Origin: Colius striatus
Taxonomy: Eukaryota > Chordata > Aves > Coliiformes > Coliidae
Direction: 5' to 3'
Assembly (NCBI RefSeq): GCF_028858725.1
Contig: NC_084766.1
Location: 20,872,501-20,936,500, forward strand
DNA: 64,000 nucleotides
A model generated the notes under the pieces. That model saw only the letters and a program-made list of their open reading frames with translations. It was not told where the DNA came from and did not search any database. Of this stretch, positions 12,030-27,000 are shown piece after piece. The stretch's first letter is position 1. The number at the start of each line of letters is the position of its first letter. Both the position numbers and the translations under genes were made by a program.

Positions 12030-15000
12030 GTAAGAAAGCTTTAATGTTTGCATTATTTGGATGTGTAACTTTAAAAATAAGCTTAGTCCTTTCATCAAGA
12101 AGAATAACTGGTATTTTGTGGAAAAGATAGAAAGCATCTTTACTATGTTTTTATCTTGGAGGGAATGTATAGGATTAGACTAAGTTATGTGACACTAAAT
12201 TTGTACTGTATTGGTGTATCAGTCTACTGTTAATGAGGCTAACTGCCAATTCAGAGCAGCTTAATCACAGAAAGGTTTTTAATGTGCTGCAGGATTAACT
12301 CTTTTAAGTTATCACAGCAAACAGCAGGGGTCTAAGCACTTACAAGAACTCCATGTAGTGAAATATTTTTGCTTACCATGTCATCAAGCAAGTGTTCAAA
12401 ACAGCCTGATGAAAATAAAACTGCCTTAACATGCTAGTTACCAAACAATCTACTTAAGTTTTTAACTTCCTCATCTCTTATTTAAGAGGAGCAGTTCGGA
12501 GTCTAAGGGACACATACAAGTCTGCCTACGTGTTAGGCCACTTACATCGTTGGAAAAAGAAAATGAAGTCCAGGTATGACATTTTAGTTTAAAATTCTTA
12601 AAAATATATGGACTGGTTTTTTTCTGTAAGCAGAGCTCTTTATACTCTTTTCATGCCTGCATTGCTTGTGCTTCCTTTTAATAGGACTGTGTTTCAATTC
12701 AAGACTCAACAAGCATCATGCTGAAGCCTCCCAAAATCTGTTTGAGTCGACTAAGTGAAAAAACTGCTGGACAGATGATACAGAAGTTTACTTTTTCACG
12801 AGTAAATGAGTTATCTTTAAAAGTTTTTATGTTCATCCTGTAAAAAGTTGGTTAACCTGCATTATTTAATATCAAGCAAACTAGATGTTTTATAAACTAT
12901 CAATAGTTTAAGATTATACACATCTCTTATAAGATCTTTTATATTCTATAAGGAATATAAAGTCTTGTAAAGAATGTTTTATATCCTATAATGATTGCTT
13001 AAACAAAGATGTTTCTTGATAATGCTTAGGTGTTTGGACCTGAAGTAACTCAAGAGGAATTCTTTGAAGGTACCATGAAGCAACAAGTGCAAGACTTCCT
13101 AGATGGATATAATCGTCTTATTTTTACATATGGAGTTACAAATGCTGGGAAAACCTACACATTCCAAGGTATAAGTGGAAATGTGTTCTCCTTGAATAAT
13201 ATTCCTTTTTCTAGTTGAGGATTAATTCTAGCATAAATGTTATAACTTAAACTCTAGGCCCAATACATTAGCTTTTCTTGAAAAGTAGCCTTTGAAAGGC
13301 TCCTTCCATAACAAATACCACTAAAACTGTCCACAGACAGTCAGTGCCAGAGTTTACATAAACACATAGTGATTTTGCTTGGTAAGACAGTAGTAACCGG
13401 GGAGGGGGGGGGGATGATCTTTTTTTTCATCCAAGTATCTAAAATGTCAGGGAGGAGAAGGAGGAGCTGGGAAAACACATCTTCTATATATCAGAACGTG
13501 TAAAGTTTTGTGAGCCATTCTACACCAGGCTAGCATTTTGAAGGGGTTTTTATTACTGTTGTGAAGGCCTTATGTGTCTTGTAATCCCTGTCCTCATATA
13601 AGGGAATTAAGGCTGTTTCAATTGTAGGCAGAGACTAAACATTTTGACACGTATTTGAATACTTCTAAGTATTTCTGTCTTGCATAAAGTATCTGAGCTT
13701 ATCAGTAAGTCCTAAGAGACCTTGTCTCCTGATACACCGTTAAAGCTCAATATCTTTTATACTGGGATGTCATACTTTTTTTTTTAGTATTTTAACAAAT
13801 GAGAGAACTTGATTCATGGGGAAACAATTTGTCCTATAAAGAAATGGCAGTTCTAGATACTATATTACTGTGTATAAAACAAGCAGTAGTAGAAAGACTT
13901 TTGTGCCATCTGAAATTGAACTTTATTGAAGTAACATTGTCTAAGTGACCTTCTGTTAGGTGGATTATACTACTGCCAATACTTTCATTTATCGTTAATC
14001 TGTGACAATAATGGGATGCTCTTTTCTATCCTAATAAAAACCAAGATGCCTATTATTTGTTGTTTTACCTAAGGTGTACAATCCCCTGTGCTCAATTAGC
14101 TCTGGATTGGTTGATTGGTGTAGTTAAACATTTTTTGATTTGTTACTTTCCAGACTGGAGATACTTTTGTCATTTTCTGTTATCAGGACTTAACTACTAA
14201 CTTGTGATTGACAAGGCAGAATGTTTCCTATGGGGTGCCATGTTTCCTTTTCTGTTATTTTCAGTATTGTCAATATAGCCTTTCCACTTTGGTGTTATGT
14301 GGAAGCCTATATTTTGTCAGTGGCAAAGGACTTGGGTGAGAGATGAAGCATGTTTTTGGTTCTGTTGTTTTGGTTTGTTTTGCAGCCATTCATTGTTCAT
14401 CAGTGACAATTACTTTGTTCATGTTAAGTTGAATTACAAGTGGCATTACCATAAACAAAAAATAACTGGAGAAGAGAGGAGATGAGGAGTAATGCAACAG
14501 CACTTTAATATGTTATTTAGTTATTAGTTTGGTGTTTGAGTGCCATCCAGACTTTACATGTGTTCTGACTTAGGTGACACAGATAGTGCTGTAACTGGTA
14601 AAAGACCTATTGCTTTGGGGGTAGGAGAAATTATCAGAGGCTGGAAAATGTTAGATAGGACAGCAGTTTCTCTTGCACACTATCCCTTCTGTATTTCTCT
14701 CTGTTTTGGAGATTAAGGTTAAGTTTTTGTACTTGCATCTGAATTCAGAAAGATCAAGCATGCACTGAGGCTTTTGTCTCTCTTGCCTTTTGGGTGCAAG
14801 AGTGTTTTACCCTACAAAAAGAATGTGACACAGAGAAAGGAATGAGTCTTCACCTCTCTTTTTGCAAGTCTATGAAGTTGGTACAGGACTGCAAGTGAGA
14901 GATCAGTCATCCATATCAAAATTACTTAATTGAGAGTGTGTGAAAGCAGCCTTTAAAATGCAATTGAAAAAACCCAAAAATCTCGTATTAAATGTCTGTC

Positions 15001-18000
15001 TGTTGCGGGTTGTTTGTTTGTTTGGCTTATTCCTTAAGGCTAAGCTTAAGCAGAATACTACAACAGGTTTTGGTTTGTTATGCCCTTTAGTGTTTAAGGG
15101 GTAGAGCAGAAGCTGTGACTGAAAACCAACTACTTTTCAAAACACTAATGACATTTGAGAATACAAAACAGTACCACTGCTTCCTGCTGTAAGCAGCCTC
15201 CAAACTCCTCATATATGCCTTGATATTAGAGTTGCTTATTCTTTCTTCATTAATCTGTATACCTTGTTCAAAGTAATAATTAGGATCTTATCTTTTGTTA
15301 CTTTCAGGGACAGAAGATGATGTTGGTATTCTGCCAAGGACTATGGATATGTTGTTTAAAAGCATTCAAGGAAAGCTGTACACAGCAATGGATATCAAAC
15401 CTCTTCGGTGCAGAGATTATATAAAGCTTACTAGAGACCAAGTGAGAGAAGAAGCTACTATCAAAAATTCAATACTTCGCCTAACAAAAGAGGTAGAGGA
15501 ACACTTCTTCCTACACTGATGAGCATGCAAGTGTTTAGACATCACAGGGTTACCTGGTTCGTTTATTCAGTGGCAAAAGACTATCTGAACTTTAGTATGG
15601 ATGTGTCTTTGCTCTCAACCAGCTACTCAGATTAGCAGTAAAGTGAGCAATGGAGCTCATGAACTCTGTTTGCCTGTGGATTTACTTGATAGGACATAAG
15701 CTATATGCTTTTTTGTCTATAGCTTGGGCACCTGATAATTTATCCTCTGGGGTACATACTAAGGTCTGAATGTGAATACTTTCTCTATCTGTGGGGATGC
15801 TAGTAAGTCTGCTCCCTTAAACAGTTTATGGTCTTTTGGGCTACTTGAAATAAACAAATGATTTTTCGGTTGTTCTCCTCTTCCAGGTTAACAAATATCC
15901 TCAAAGGAAGGAAAAATATTTTGAAATAGTGGTCCTATTAAGCCAGTGGACTTCTAAAGATTTGAATTAAAATGGGTTTCTGCTGGATTTCTTTTCCTAA
16001 GCAGATCACCGTTGAGCAGTCCAGAAACACACTTGAGTTTTGAGTTGCCTGGAATTCTAAAGCTACTTATTCCAATTAAGGGTTATGAGGGATTTCTTTG
16101 TATAAGCATACCTTTTTTTCTTGATGTTTTAAATTCTGAAATTAATGGAATAATATAAAACAAATGGAGTCTAAACTAGGAATTGGATCTATAAAAAGGA
16201 TAATTGTGGGATTTGTTTAACTTTAAAGAAAAGAATTAAGCATGTCTGTAGTAGTATACTTGATTATAATAAGATGTTGGGGATGTTGTGGGAGGGATTG
16301 TATCTCTTGAGGATAAAAATCAAGGCGAGTTAGTTAAAAGGAATTTTCCAGTGTGGAAGGCAGGTGGCAGCAAAGTTAAAGATATCACTTTGAAGAACAC
16401 GGACATATGTTAAAACCAGCTCTAACAGTCTTTAAGGACTTTGGAAAAACCTGTCACGTGTGTTTGGGTACACATATATTTCCCCTCTGGTTCTAAAACT
16501 GGTTATAAGAAAAATTCCTCAGCCTATAAATTTAGTGGTGAAGTCTACATCTGCTTCAGAGACAAGTTTGGATGGGTAAAATGTGTAAAGTCTAAAATTT
16601 CTGATTACGTGAATACTTATGGGGAATCAACTTATGGAATCCTAGACTTATGAAACATACCCTTGACAAAATATTAAAAGACACTAGACACAAACCATAT
16701 CTAGTTTTTAATCTGTCTTTCTTCACTTAAACGTACTTGCTTTGAGAAATGAGTTACACTTCCTGACAGTTCTATGCCTAAAAAAAAATCTGACCAACCA
16801 AAACTAAGATGGAGTGAAGTGTATGACCCTCATAAGCTCTAACTGTAGGGTTTTATTCTACTTGTAAATAGCTCAGCAGAATAAGATTTTAATTCTCTTT
16901 CTGAAACCTGGACTCTTTCAACTATGCAGGTTTTCTATAGCCTGTATAGTGAAGCAATAAGTTGCTCACTTCAGTGAAGAAGTTTCACATATACTTCTGT
17001 TTCTGAAGACTGACTTAGTGAGCTGTAAGATCTGGAATCCTGAATTAGCAAATACCTATAATTAAAAAAAAAAATCAGAACTCTCTAGGTTCACCAAGTT
17101 AAGAATGATGTATAAACTGCAACTCTTTTTCTGCAAGTCATTCTGTTAAATCAACTTATTTCTGTGTGAGCTCTCACCATAGTTTTTCTCTGACTAACTT
17201 TCTTCTGGTTTAGCAAGCTGAAATGCAGTATGCTATGATAGAGCCTGATATAAGGGAAAGTGTCAGGAATGAGTATTAAGATAAGAACACTTCTTTCATA
17301 TAGGAATGTACAGGTGCGTTGAACCAGGTATGATGTGTAGCCAGTATCCTTTGTATTGATATATTGTACCTATGCTGTACTCCTACTCAGTAGGACAATA
17401 GAGTTATGAAAGTAAGTGGTGGTATACTGGTGATATATGTATGTCAACAATGGATCTTAAAGTCTCTGTTCTCTTTTGTAGGGAGGCCATCAAAATAGCA
17501 CTAACAACAAGGCACCAGCTGATTCTAAGGGTATGTTTTATGTTAAAGAAAAGCTACTAAAGCTGGCAAGGAAGATTTCTTAGGGTCAAAAATTGATTTT
17601 TGACCTATGTTAATAATAAAATGACCACTTGGCAAGTAAATATGCCTGTAGATTGGTTAGCGAGCAAGCTATCTGGGCAGAAAACACAAGGATAGAATGT
17701 TTAGAGCAAGACCTGAGCAGGAGTTAAGATGAAACTATAGCAAGGAAAACTAGTACTACTTATGCCATGGGCCCTAGTGGTATCCTCACAGGCTTGTAGA
17801 GTACCTATATGTAATTATTGACTCTGATTCTAGAACTTCAAAGGAAACCTAGTATTTAGGGATTTCTAAGTCAGAATGATGTGTACTAGTCAGTTTAATT
17901 CTCTGTTTTGCCAAGATATACAAGAGACATGAATAGTTGTATAGAATTTACAACTGGAAAGGGAAGTGGTGGAGTAGGTGTCTCAAATATGTAACCTTGT

Positions 18001-21000
18001 GACTACAGGTTAGTTAAAGGTGGAAAATTTCAGCGAAAAATCCATTGAAGTAAATACAGCAGTCTTATAAAAAATAATATTCATTTTAATTTATAAATTT
18101 CTTAATTCAGTTTACTAGTCCTATATTGACTTGTAATATTTTATACTTGGCAGATATGGAAGGACTCTTACCAGACTCAGAACAACCTACCACATCTGTG
18201 AGAAATACAGTCAAGTTTTCTGTTTGGATTTCATTTTTTGAGATTTACAATGAATGTTTTTATGATCTACTGATACCTGTATCAAATGACAAGAAAAGAA
18301 AACCACTACGCCTTGCTCAAGACATCAAGGGATATTGTTATGTGAAAGGTGATTGGAATACATTGCTAATTGCCAAAAGTGTAATTTGAACACTCAGTCT
18401 TCCTGTAATATTTATTTTTAGATTAGAAAACTCCTAACTGCTCACTGTGGCACTAGAAACATCTACACTGTGTATGAAATGAAACATTCTACATTTCTAG
18501 AAGCACCTGTACCTTTAATAGCATTTTTCTCTCTATTCTTGACTGTTAAATAGTAAAATCCTGTATGTACTCCACTGCCTTGATGTTTCTTTGAATTGGC
18601 AGAAATATTGAAAAGAATTGACAAATTTGTTAGTGGTTTGGTTTTTCACATGTTCTTAAAACAACAAAAAAAAAATCAAAACTTCTTAACTATAGTTGTA
18701 ATTGACTCAACAGTTCTTTCTAAGTATTTTCTACAGAGAAACAGATTTCAGAGGGTATGTGAGGAAGTTCAGTCTGACTTGAAAAATTTTACAGTAGTCT
18801 AGTTTAATCAAACCTGTAATGTAATTTATTTTGGGTTGAGGGGGTGGGAAGTTAAAACACCAGCTCAGTGGTTCTTTCTGGCTATGGAAAGAGTAGTTAG
18901 AAGCATGTTTGACTTGCCTGTCCAAAGAACATGTAATAAGACACCAATTCTAGATTAAAGGCTTTTTGTAGGTATTTGGCCTGCTGCTTCTATCTTTCAC
19001 ATGCCAAACTATCAATTAAAAAAGCTGAATTGGGTAATAACCCCAACTTCTTAATTTCTTCAAAGACAAGAAAATGTGTGAAATAGGAAATAGTCTGCTT
19101 TGAACTATACTTCAGCATAGTCTTTTTTGATAAACTTGGAAGTGTAAGGCTGTTACTGATGTAATTGAGGAATACCACTTAATTTTCTTGTTTTCCTTAG
19201 TCACAGCTGGTATTTTGATGGCTTCTACTTAATAGTGGCCATAGTTTTCATAAATTCTACTAGTGAGTAAGGTTGTGGGCGTTTAGCACATACTAAGATC
19301 ACATATAGCTGTCATATGGCAGATAAAATTCTTCACTGCTCTTTTTCAGTTGATGGCCCAGAAAGAAGTCCAGATGATTTCACACCCCTCCCCCCAAAAA
19401 AATCATAGGCTAAACCAGAAGCTGTCAAAGTAGAATTCTGCTTTGATTAATATGAACGTAGGACTTTCATATTAGACTCTACCTTTTGGTTTTTCAATGC
19501 TCGAGCTAAGTTTGCTCACTTAGTTTTAATGGAACATATTTTAGTGTGCTAATAGGATGAAATGATATTCTATACTTGCCCTTCTCTTTCCATGGAAAAA
19601 AGAATCTTGATCTTCTTTGTCATGTAACCTGTCTGAAGCAGGCTTAGTGAAATGTTTTTACGTTTTAAGTAATTATTCTTGGTGTGCATATGTTACCTCC
19701 TAATTCTTTACTTCTTTTTGATAATGATATTTACAAGTTTATTATGCTTTTTATTCCTAAAGATCTGCAGTGGGTTCAAATTTCTGATTCTAAAGAAGCT
19801 TCTAAACTTCTGAGACTGGGATTGAAACACCAGAGTATTGCAAGCACAAAACTAAATACTTTCTCCAGCAGAAGGTGAGAAACACTTTGATAATGTTGGG
19901 CATAGGATGGTATGTGGGAGGAAGGAGAAACTAAAATACAGCTTGTGGCTCTTAGGAGGGGAAGAGACTTCAAACGAGGTCTGCCAAGTCTTCTCATTCT
20001 TTAGCAGTATGTGACCCAGTGCTTTAAGCCAAAATCAATCAGTCCTTCAATAAGATGAATATATACAAAAGCTAACAGTGTTTTTTTCAAACAGCCTCCT
20101 TCAAGCAAAAGCACTTAGCTTTATTCCATGTAAATGTCTGAGGAAAAAGCAAAATAAGTTCTGCATAAATATTTCTTTAAAAGTTTGTATCTGATAGTGT
20201 ATACGCTTAGATATGTTGAAAGATTCAATAATGTTTTGAACAGATGTTGTGAAAGCTAAAAATCTTTTGAAGATATTGGTGTACTTAATCACATCTTTGT
20301 TGATTTTAACTTCTCCTTTTAGTCACAGCATATTTACAGTTAAGATATTGAAGATTGAAGATTCAGGAGTCTTACAAGTAACCCGAGTCAATGAGTAAGT
20401 TCAGAGCAGAGTCCCCTTCTTTTGTGATGAAGTCTTCAGTTACTTTCCCTATTGATATATGGGTACTACCCTATACACTCAGTGTTCACTGGTAGAGCCT
20501 CATGCACATATGGTGGTTCCCCACTTCTTGTACTCATGTGGTACTTGGCTCTCTACCTCAAGCCATCAGGTTGCAATGCTGTTGTGTATCTTGTCCTTTC
20601 CATTCAGCACAAGGTTTTACTTGCCTGCTATGCTCCTGAACTTGTCTAAGGGCTCAGAAGGAACAGGAAGGGGCAGGGGAAAATGGAAAGCATATTGGAA
20701 AAGAGTATGACAGGAAGTAGTGTGGCATTTGATTGGAGAAACAATGAATTAAAGGAATTATGCAGATGACGATCAAGAAATCTGTCCTCTAAGAAAACTA
20801 ATTGTTTCTAAAAGTGAATAACTTGTGTTATGTTCTAAGGCATGTAAAATAATTTTCCTTATCTGCTCTCAGATTGTCAATGTGTGATCTTGCTGGTTCA
20901 GAAAGATATACCAAGACCTGCAATGAAGGTGACCGATTGAAAGAAAGTGGAAATATAAACACCTCTCTCCTGATTCTAAAAAAGTGTATCAATGCACTCA

Positions 21001-24000
21001 AGAACTGTCAACACTCAAAGTAAGTCATTTTATGAAATGTAAACTGGTTGTGGTTTTTGGGTATTGCCTGCAACTTTTAAAAAGCTATTATTTAAAATAC
21101 AAAATGTTAGAATGTAAATCTTTGGCAGAAAAGATGTATAGACTTGTAAAGTCCCACTGTAAAGTCTTGTTGATCTACTAAAGTTATGTTGAGCTTGCCT
21201 TGTTTATCTCTCTTAGTCATTCATATTCTAGTGTCCTTTAAACATGCTATCAGATTTCAGCAGTTTAACTTCTCCTTCTCAGCTTGGCTTATCAAAAACT
21301 TTTTTTTACTAGCATCATAGTAAAAGTAACATTTTTCAGCCTTTTACCCCTTTGTGAACTAACTCTACATATTTCTAGTGGGATTGATCAGTGGGATATT
21401 GCTGTGCTCTCATAACTGTGCAGTCTTTGACAAAATTTGACAGGTTTTTTGAAGTCTTGATGTGACTTTAACACTCTCCTCCTGATATAGCCAACCAAAT
21501 GCAGACAAAAGAAAACTTTTCCCCTATGTAGACACTCTCTAAAGAATAAAGAAGTACAAGAAGTTGGCTATCTAAAAATCAACATGTGCATAGTCACAGA
21601 TGGATGTAACTGTCCAGTAACTACATTCTTCACAGGTTCTTATTTGAAGATCTATTTTAGTCTCAGAAGTTAAATAAGCTTTCAGTTTGCTGGTTGAAAT
21701 GCCTGGATGTGCTTTGCCAATTTCACTTACCCCGTAACACTGTTCCTGACAGTCTATTTGAAGTCTACCACATATTAAGATGAAAAAGCTTTGCTAGCAT
21801 GTGTTCCTGATTCACCCTACATTCTGTGAATTTATGGTTTTTAGTGTTTTCTTTCCATAAAAATTGGCAACTGTTTGAGGGCTGTTAATGTATCTTCGTC
21901 TGATCCTGATAACTTTTGACAATATAGGAGAAATATTCTGAAGCATGATCTCTGAAAGTGTTAATAGAGGCCCCTTGCAAGTCAAACAGGAAGCAAAACT
22001 TTCTGAAAATGATTCTTGTTTATCACTCCTGCAGCAAAACTGCTTATGAGCTGTATATATGTTCTGGCAGGAATGGCACTGTCTGAGTTCTGTAGTGCTA
22101 TTCCTGTAATTGAGCAACTGTTGTGTGTCCAACATGCAGACAACCTATTCAGTGGCAAGTGTATGCTTAGTCATGTTTTAGGAATTCTCATAAAATTTCC
22201 TATGAGCATCAAAAAGAAATCGGCAGCTGTTAAATTCAAGGGCACAATTTCTGCTTTAGAAAATGTGGCATATTAGTGAAAAAGCTCTGAAAAGTATATC
22301 CATGTTTGGTGTATAACTATTTTCTTGCCTATGCTCTTGCTTTTGAGTGTTTTGAGAGGCAGGATACTGAGACAGACATGTCTGATAATGTTGGATACTG
22401 CATGCCTGGAAGTAGATATGTCCTTTTCATGGACATGGATATGGAAAGGAAAAGAGAGAAGTAGGGTTTAGTTTGATGCATCATGAGGATATGTGACTTA
22501 CCCTGGGCTAAATGTTGAACATTCTTCTAAGCAGTCCCACTGAGTAGTGCTATGGCCTACATGAGGTAATGCTAAAGCAGCAGTCACAATAGCCCTGCAA
22601 TCTCTTCTCAAAGGGCTCTATGTAGTCCAAAACAATTTTAATTGATATAAAGACTACTTTCTCAAATATTTTTAAGTCTTCAGGCTGAATAGCTCTTAAA
22701 CTTCTGCTCATCTGTTCTTATGTCTTTAAAGGTTGCAGCAGCACATACCCTTTCGGGAAAGTAAGTTAACTCATTTCCTTCAAGGATTCTTCAGTGGAAA
22801 AGGGAAGGTACACATGATTGTAAACATAAGCCAGTGTGCTTCAACATATGATGAAACACTCAATGTGCTAAAGTTCTCGGCCATTGCACAAAAAGTAAGT
22901 GTGTTATTATCTTGTTGATCAATACTTAAGATTTGCATTTAAAGAGCAAGCTCTCTCACTTCTGAGAATATGAATTTAGTTCCTGGATTTTTCTGTCACA
23001 TTGTTGCAGTTGTATTTTTTGATTACTCATAGTCAAGCTTATAAAGATTTCAAGGAGGCTTTGTTGGGGCAATTATTTCTTTTCTTTGGAGTGTGGGTGT
23101 GGAAGAATCTCCCAGTGAAAATCCATAATTCCTATAAAGTGTCTAGCCTAACAAGACATCTGCTATATTAGGAAGAAATTCCCTGAGATCTAGGTATTTT
23201 TCTTCTGTGCTTGCAACGTGCTCTCACCTAGGAGCAATTTGAGCAGACTCATATACTACTGTTATCTTAATTTGGAATGTTACTCACCTGAAACATTGAT
23301 AAAATAAGTTAAGCACCAAAAAGTGTGAAAGGTTGTCTTAATGTCCATAGAAGCTTCAGTGGGAAGGTAAGGATTAAGCAGAATGGGTAGAAATAAGTGC
23401 AGTGATATAACACTGGCAAAGTTGGAAGACAAAAGTATCAGTGATCAGTGCTGCAGTCTTAATAGGAGACAGGAGAACTTCTGTTGACAGTTAAAATGTT
23501 CAAAGGACAATACATCAGGGCCTTTGGAATATAGACTTATCAAAGCAGGTTAAGTATGACCCTAGAAGCAGGAGATGGTAAGGGTGATACAAGTGTCCAT
23601 CATATAGAACTTGTAGGATGACTTTTATGTAATGCAACTAGAAACTCAAAGTATAGGAAATACAGAATTGTGTTGACACATGAGATGGCAGCCCTCTTGC
23701 AGGCTGTTGAGCTAACAAAACCTGGTGTTCCTGGGATCAAAAGAAGGATGATGCTGTACAAAGTAACACCTTTTGTACTGCAGCTGAAAACTTGTAGTAA
23801 TAGTGACTCTGAACAAAGGATGGGCTGGGGTACCATTGTGCTTAGGATGCCTATGAGAAAGTGCAACAGGTGTTTCTTGGAACTGCCAGCAGAAGTTTAA
23901 AAAATACCCAAGACTATTGTTCTTTATTTTCTGGGTAGGTTTTTGTTACGGATACATCTGTTCTTCCCCAAGTTCACTCATTTGGCCAGGGATCGTCACT

Positions 24001-27000
24001 ACTTAATGACACTAAAATGCAGGTCCCAAGGAAAAGAGCTACTGTCCTGTGGGACAGAAGCTTAGAAGATGTGACTGAAGATGATGGTGAGATGGAGATA
24101 CAGGACAATACATCAGGAGAGGAAGCAGTGCAAAAACATGAAGAAAATAAAGTTCTTCTTAGAGAAGAAGACTACATGGTATGTGCCAGGGCTACTTGGA
24201 AAATTAGTGTAGCATAGAGTCTCAAATTAACCTTCTGCTTTCCCCTGACTCTCACCTACTCTTTTTTTTCTTCATTGCCCATATTCTGTCTTGAAGTGGG
24301 ATTACTCATGGCTTAGTGCTTGTTGTGAGAAAACTATGAAATGTGTCTAAATACAGATCAAGCAGTAAGAATTACAGATTTGGCACTCTCCTTTTGGTAA
24401 CCTACAGCCAAAATGTACAGCATGTATTACCTGTTTTACAGCAATACAGAAGACTTTTCCTTTGTAATCTATGCACAAGAAAACTCTGAAAACCATTCTT
24501 TGAGGAACAGCAATTTTGGTCTTTTCTAGGGAAGATAAGGAGGGGAATAGAGGATTAAATATTGTTTTGCGGAGATTTCATTAATATTACCTCAAAAATA
24601 AGCATCTAGAAAACAAGAGCCAAATGTGGTGGAGCTTATGCCTGGTTTTTAAGACTACTTCAAGACTTCTTGAAGCAAACTTAATGTACTTTGCAAATGC
24701 TTGCTATGTGCAAACTTAAAAATTGGTGTGCTAGTACCAAACAGATATTTCAATCTACTCATGAATCCTCCTGTTTATGAATAAGCTAATAAAAGAGCTG
24801 GAAAAAATCTTGCCAGCTGAAAGACTGAAGTGTTTTAGTTTCTGAGGAATGGGAAAATCTCAACTCTGGGAAGCTGATTTATGAAAAACTTAATTCTAAT
24901 GGTAATTCTAGGCACTGCTGAATCTCATAGAACAGTTGAAGGACAAACTTATTGCTGAAAAGAAGAGTAAGTTACTGCTGGAACTAAAAATTCGAGAAGA
25001 AGTGACACAAGAATTTGCTCAATATCTTGCTGAGCAGGAAGCAGATTTCAAGTAAGTTAGCTTTAAGTTGATTTTAAGTTACCGGTTATAGAAATGAATG
25101 TAAATTCACTTCTGGCCAAGAGAGAGGTCTAAGAAATAAGAGATCTCGACTTACTGCTGTTTATACTTTTGCCTGAACTCATTGTCCAAACAAAATACTG
25201 TGTAGGAAAGACTTTGATATTTTGGAGGGAGGAGATGTGAATCTGTAAGCAATGTTTATTTCTGTAGAACTCTCCCTAAGATAAGAGCTTTGTTGATTGG
25301 ATGTCTATAGAAAGAATCATGTTTGCAAGTTTTTCAGTTTTGCTTCAGTATCAGTCTTAACTGGCTCAAGAAGCTTATAGGAAAAAATGTGGATAGTATT
25401 TAACTACAAGCAATCTGTGTATATGTTTCTCCCCCTCATTCTTCAGGGTTGTGCACAGGGGAAATATACTTCTCTTTCAGTGTAGCAACACTATTTTGTA
25501 GAAACATTGTTCTATTGTACCAGAAGAAAGAAAAATATGTCTTTGTTTCTAGGCAAGGGTGCTAATAGTTTCTTAGCAGAAGCTAGCTTGGCTAGCTTGT
25601 AGCTGACTTATTTTTCCTACTGTAGAGAGTGCATTTCTCAGGAACGAGAACGGCTTGAAGAAAATTCTGAAAGACGCCTGGAAATCTTCAAGGAACTGGT
25701 AAATGGTAACTCTAAAAATGCAGATGAAAATAATTTGAAGGATCAGACTTGCAGTGAAGAAGCTGGACCTCAGGTATTCTTACACTTCTCACTCATCTGA
25801 TGTTACTTTTACTATCTACCTTTTATGGTAATGGTGTGTCTCAAGGGTTAGAGGGATGATTTCAAGGAATTGCATGCTGTGTATCTTCAGCAAGATATAT
25901 TGATCACCTTCAATAGGAGTAGTTGCTGAACCTTAGCTGTGTGGGTAGGAATCTTTGGGATTTTCTGCATTTCGGCAACATGAAAATTAATGTACACAAG
26001 TTAGGGGGAAAAAGCTGCAATTATGGTATTAACTGTATTGCTTTAAGTGTGTATTTCAAGTATTTGAAGCTGACTTCTTAGGCCCTGTATATAGAGTATA
26101 CTGAACTGGTCCTAGACTTTTTCCTCTCTCAAGGCTATTGTAGCTTCAACTGAAGCAATGATAATTGTGTATATATACTTAAGCCATAACTAGACTCTTA
26201 GCTTGAGGCCAGATCTTGTGAGTTTGGAACCCTTTATTTTTTAAAAAAACAGGAAAAATCTCAAGTCAATGTTTCAAGTACAACTTACAAAATTAAGTTA
26301 CCACAAATGTATTTCAACCTGCAGACTTTTTACTGATATATGAAAGTTTCAGATGTATTCTTTGTAAAATTGTTTACTTGCTGTGTTCATTCCACATTCT
26401 CATTGAGTAAAAAATACTAGCCTTGATATTAAATTTGGAGGGGCCGCTTTTTTAGTTATATAAAAGGGAATGTGATTGTGGGTCATTAAATGCTATAAAA
26501 ATGAAGTAGATGTTACTTTACTGGACACTTACGTGTTAAGGTAGACAGAAACTGACAGAGAAATTAACTGTACTTATGTTTGAATTCATACTGGTCTTCC
26601 AAACTCTCTGTAGAAAAAAATTACTATTGTGTAATTATCTGCTATTTCTAAATAGATATAAATTCTCTTTCAGGATGAAGAACATAGAATAAGGGCAAAC
26701 ACCAACACTTATTTTGAGGGCTTTGTGGAGTCTCTGCAGAATGATGTCACTGATATCAAAAAGCAGACAGAAGCAGCATATGAGTACATTGTGTCCCTAG
26801 AGCACCCCCAGGAAGCTGCAGATTGTCTTGAAAAACAACTGGTGAAAATGATCACTGAGTTAACAAAGACCAAAGAAGAGCTGACAAAGAAAACTGAAAA
26901 ACTAATCAAAACTGAAGAAGAACTGACACAGAAAACCAAAGGTGAGTTGGGTCTAAGTATCATGTGAAAGGCAGAAAAAAACCAATAATCCAGTTAAGCA

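Noticed and set aside
23670..23900. 76-codon open frame just before KIF20B coding exon 12, as an extra exon
   Set aside because: No acceptor and donor pair in phase, and neighbouring exons 11 and 12 already join as in mammals.
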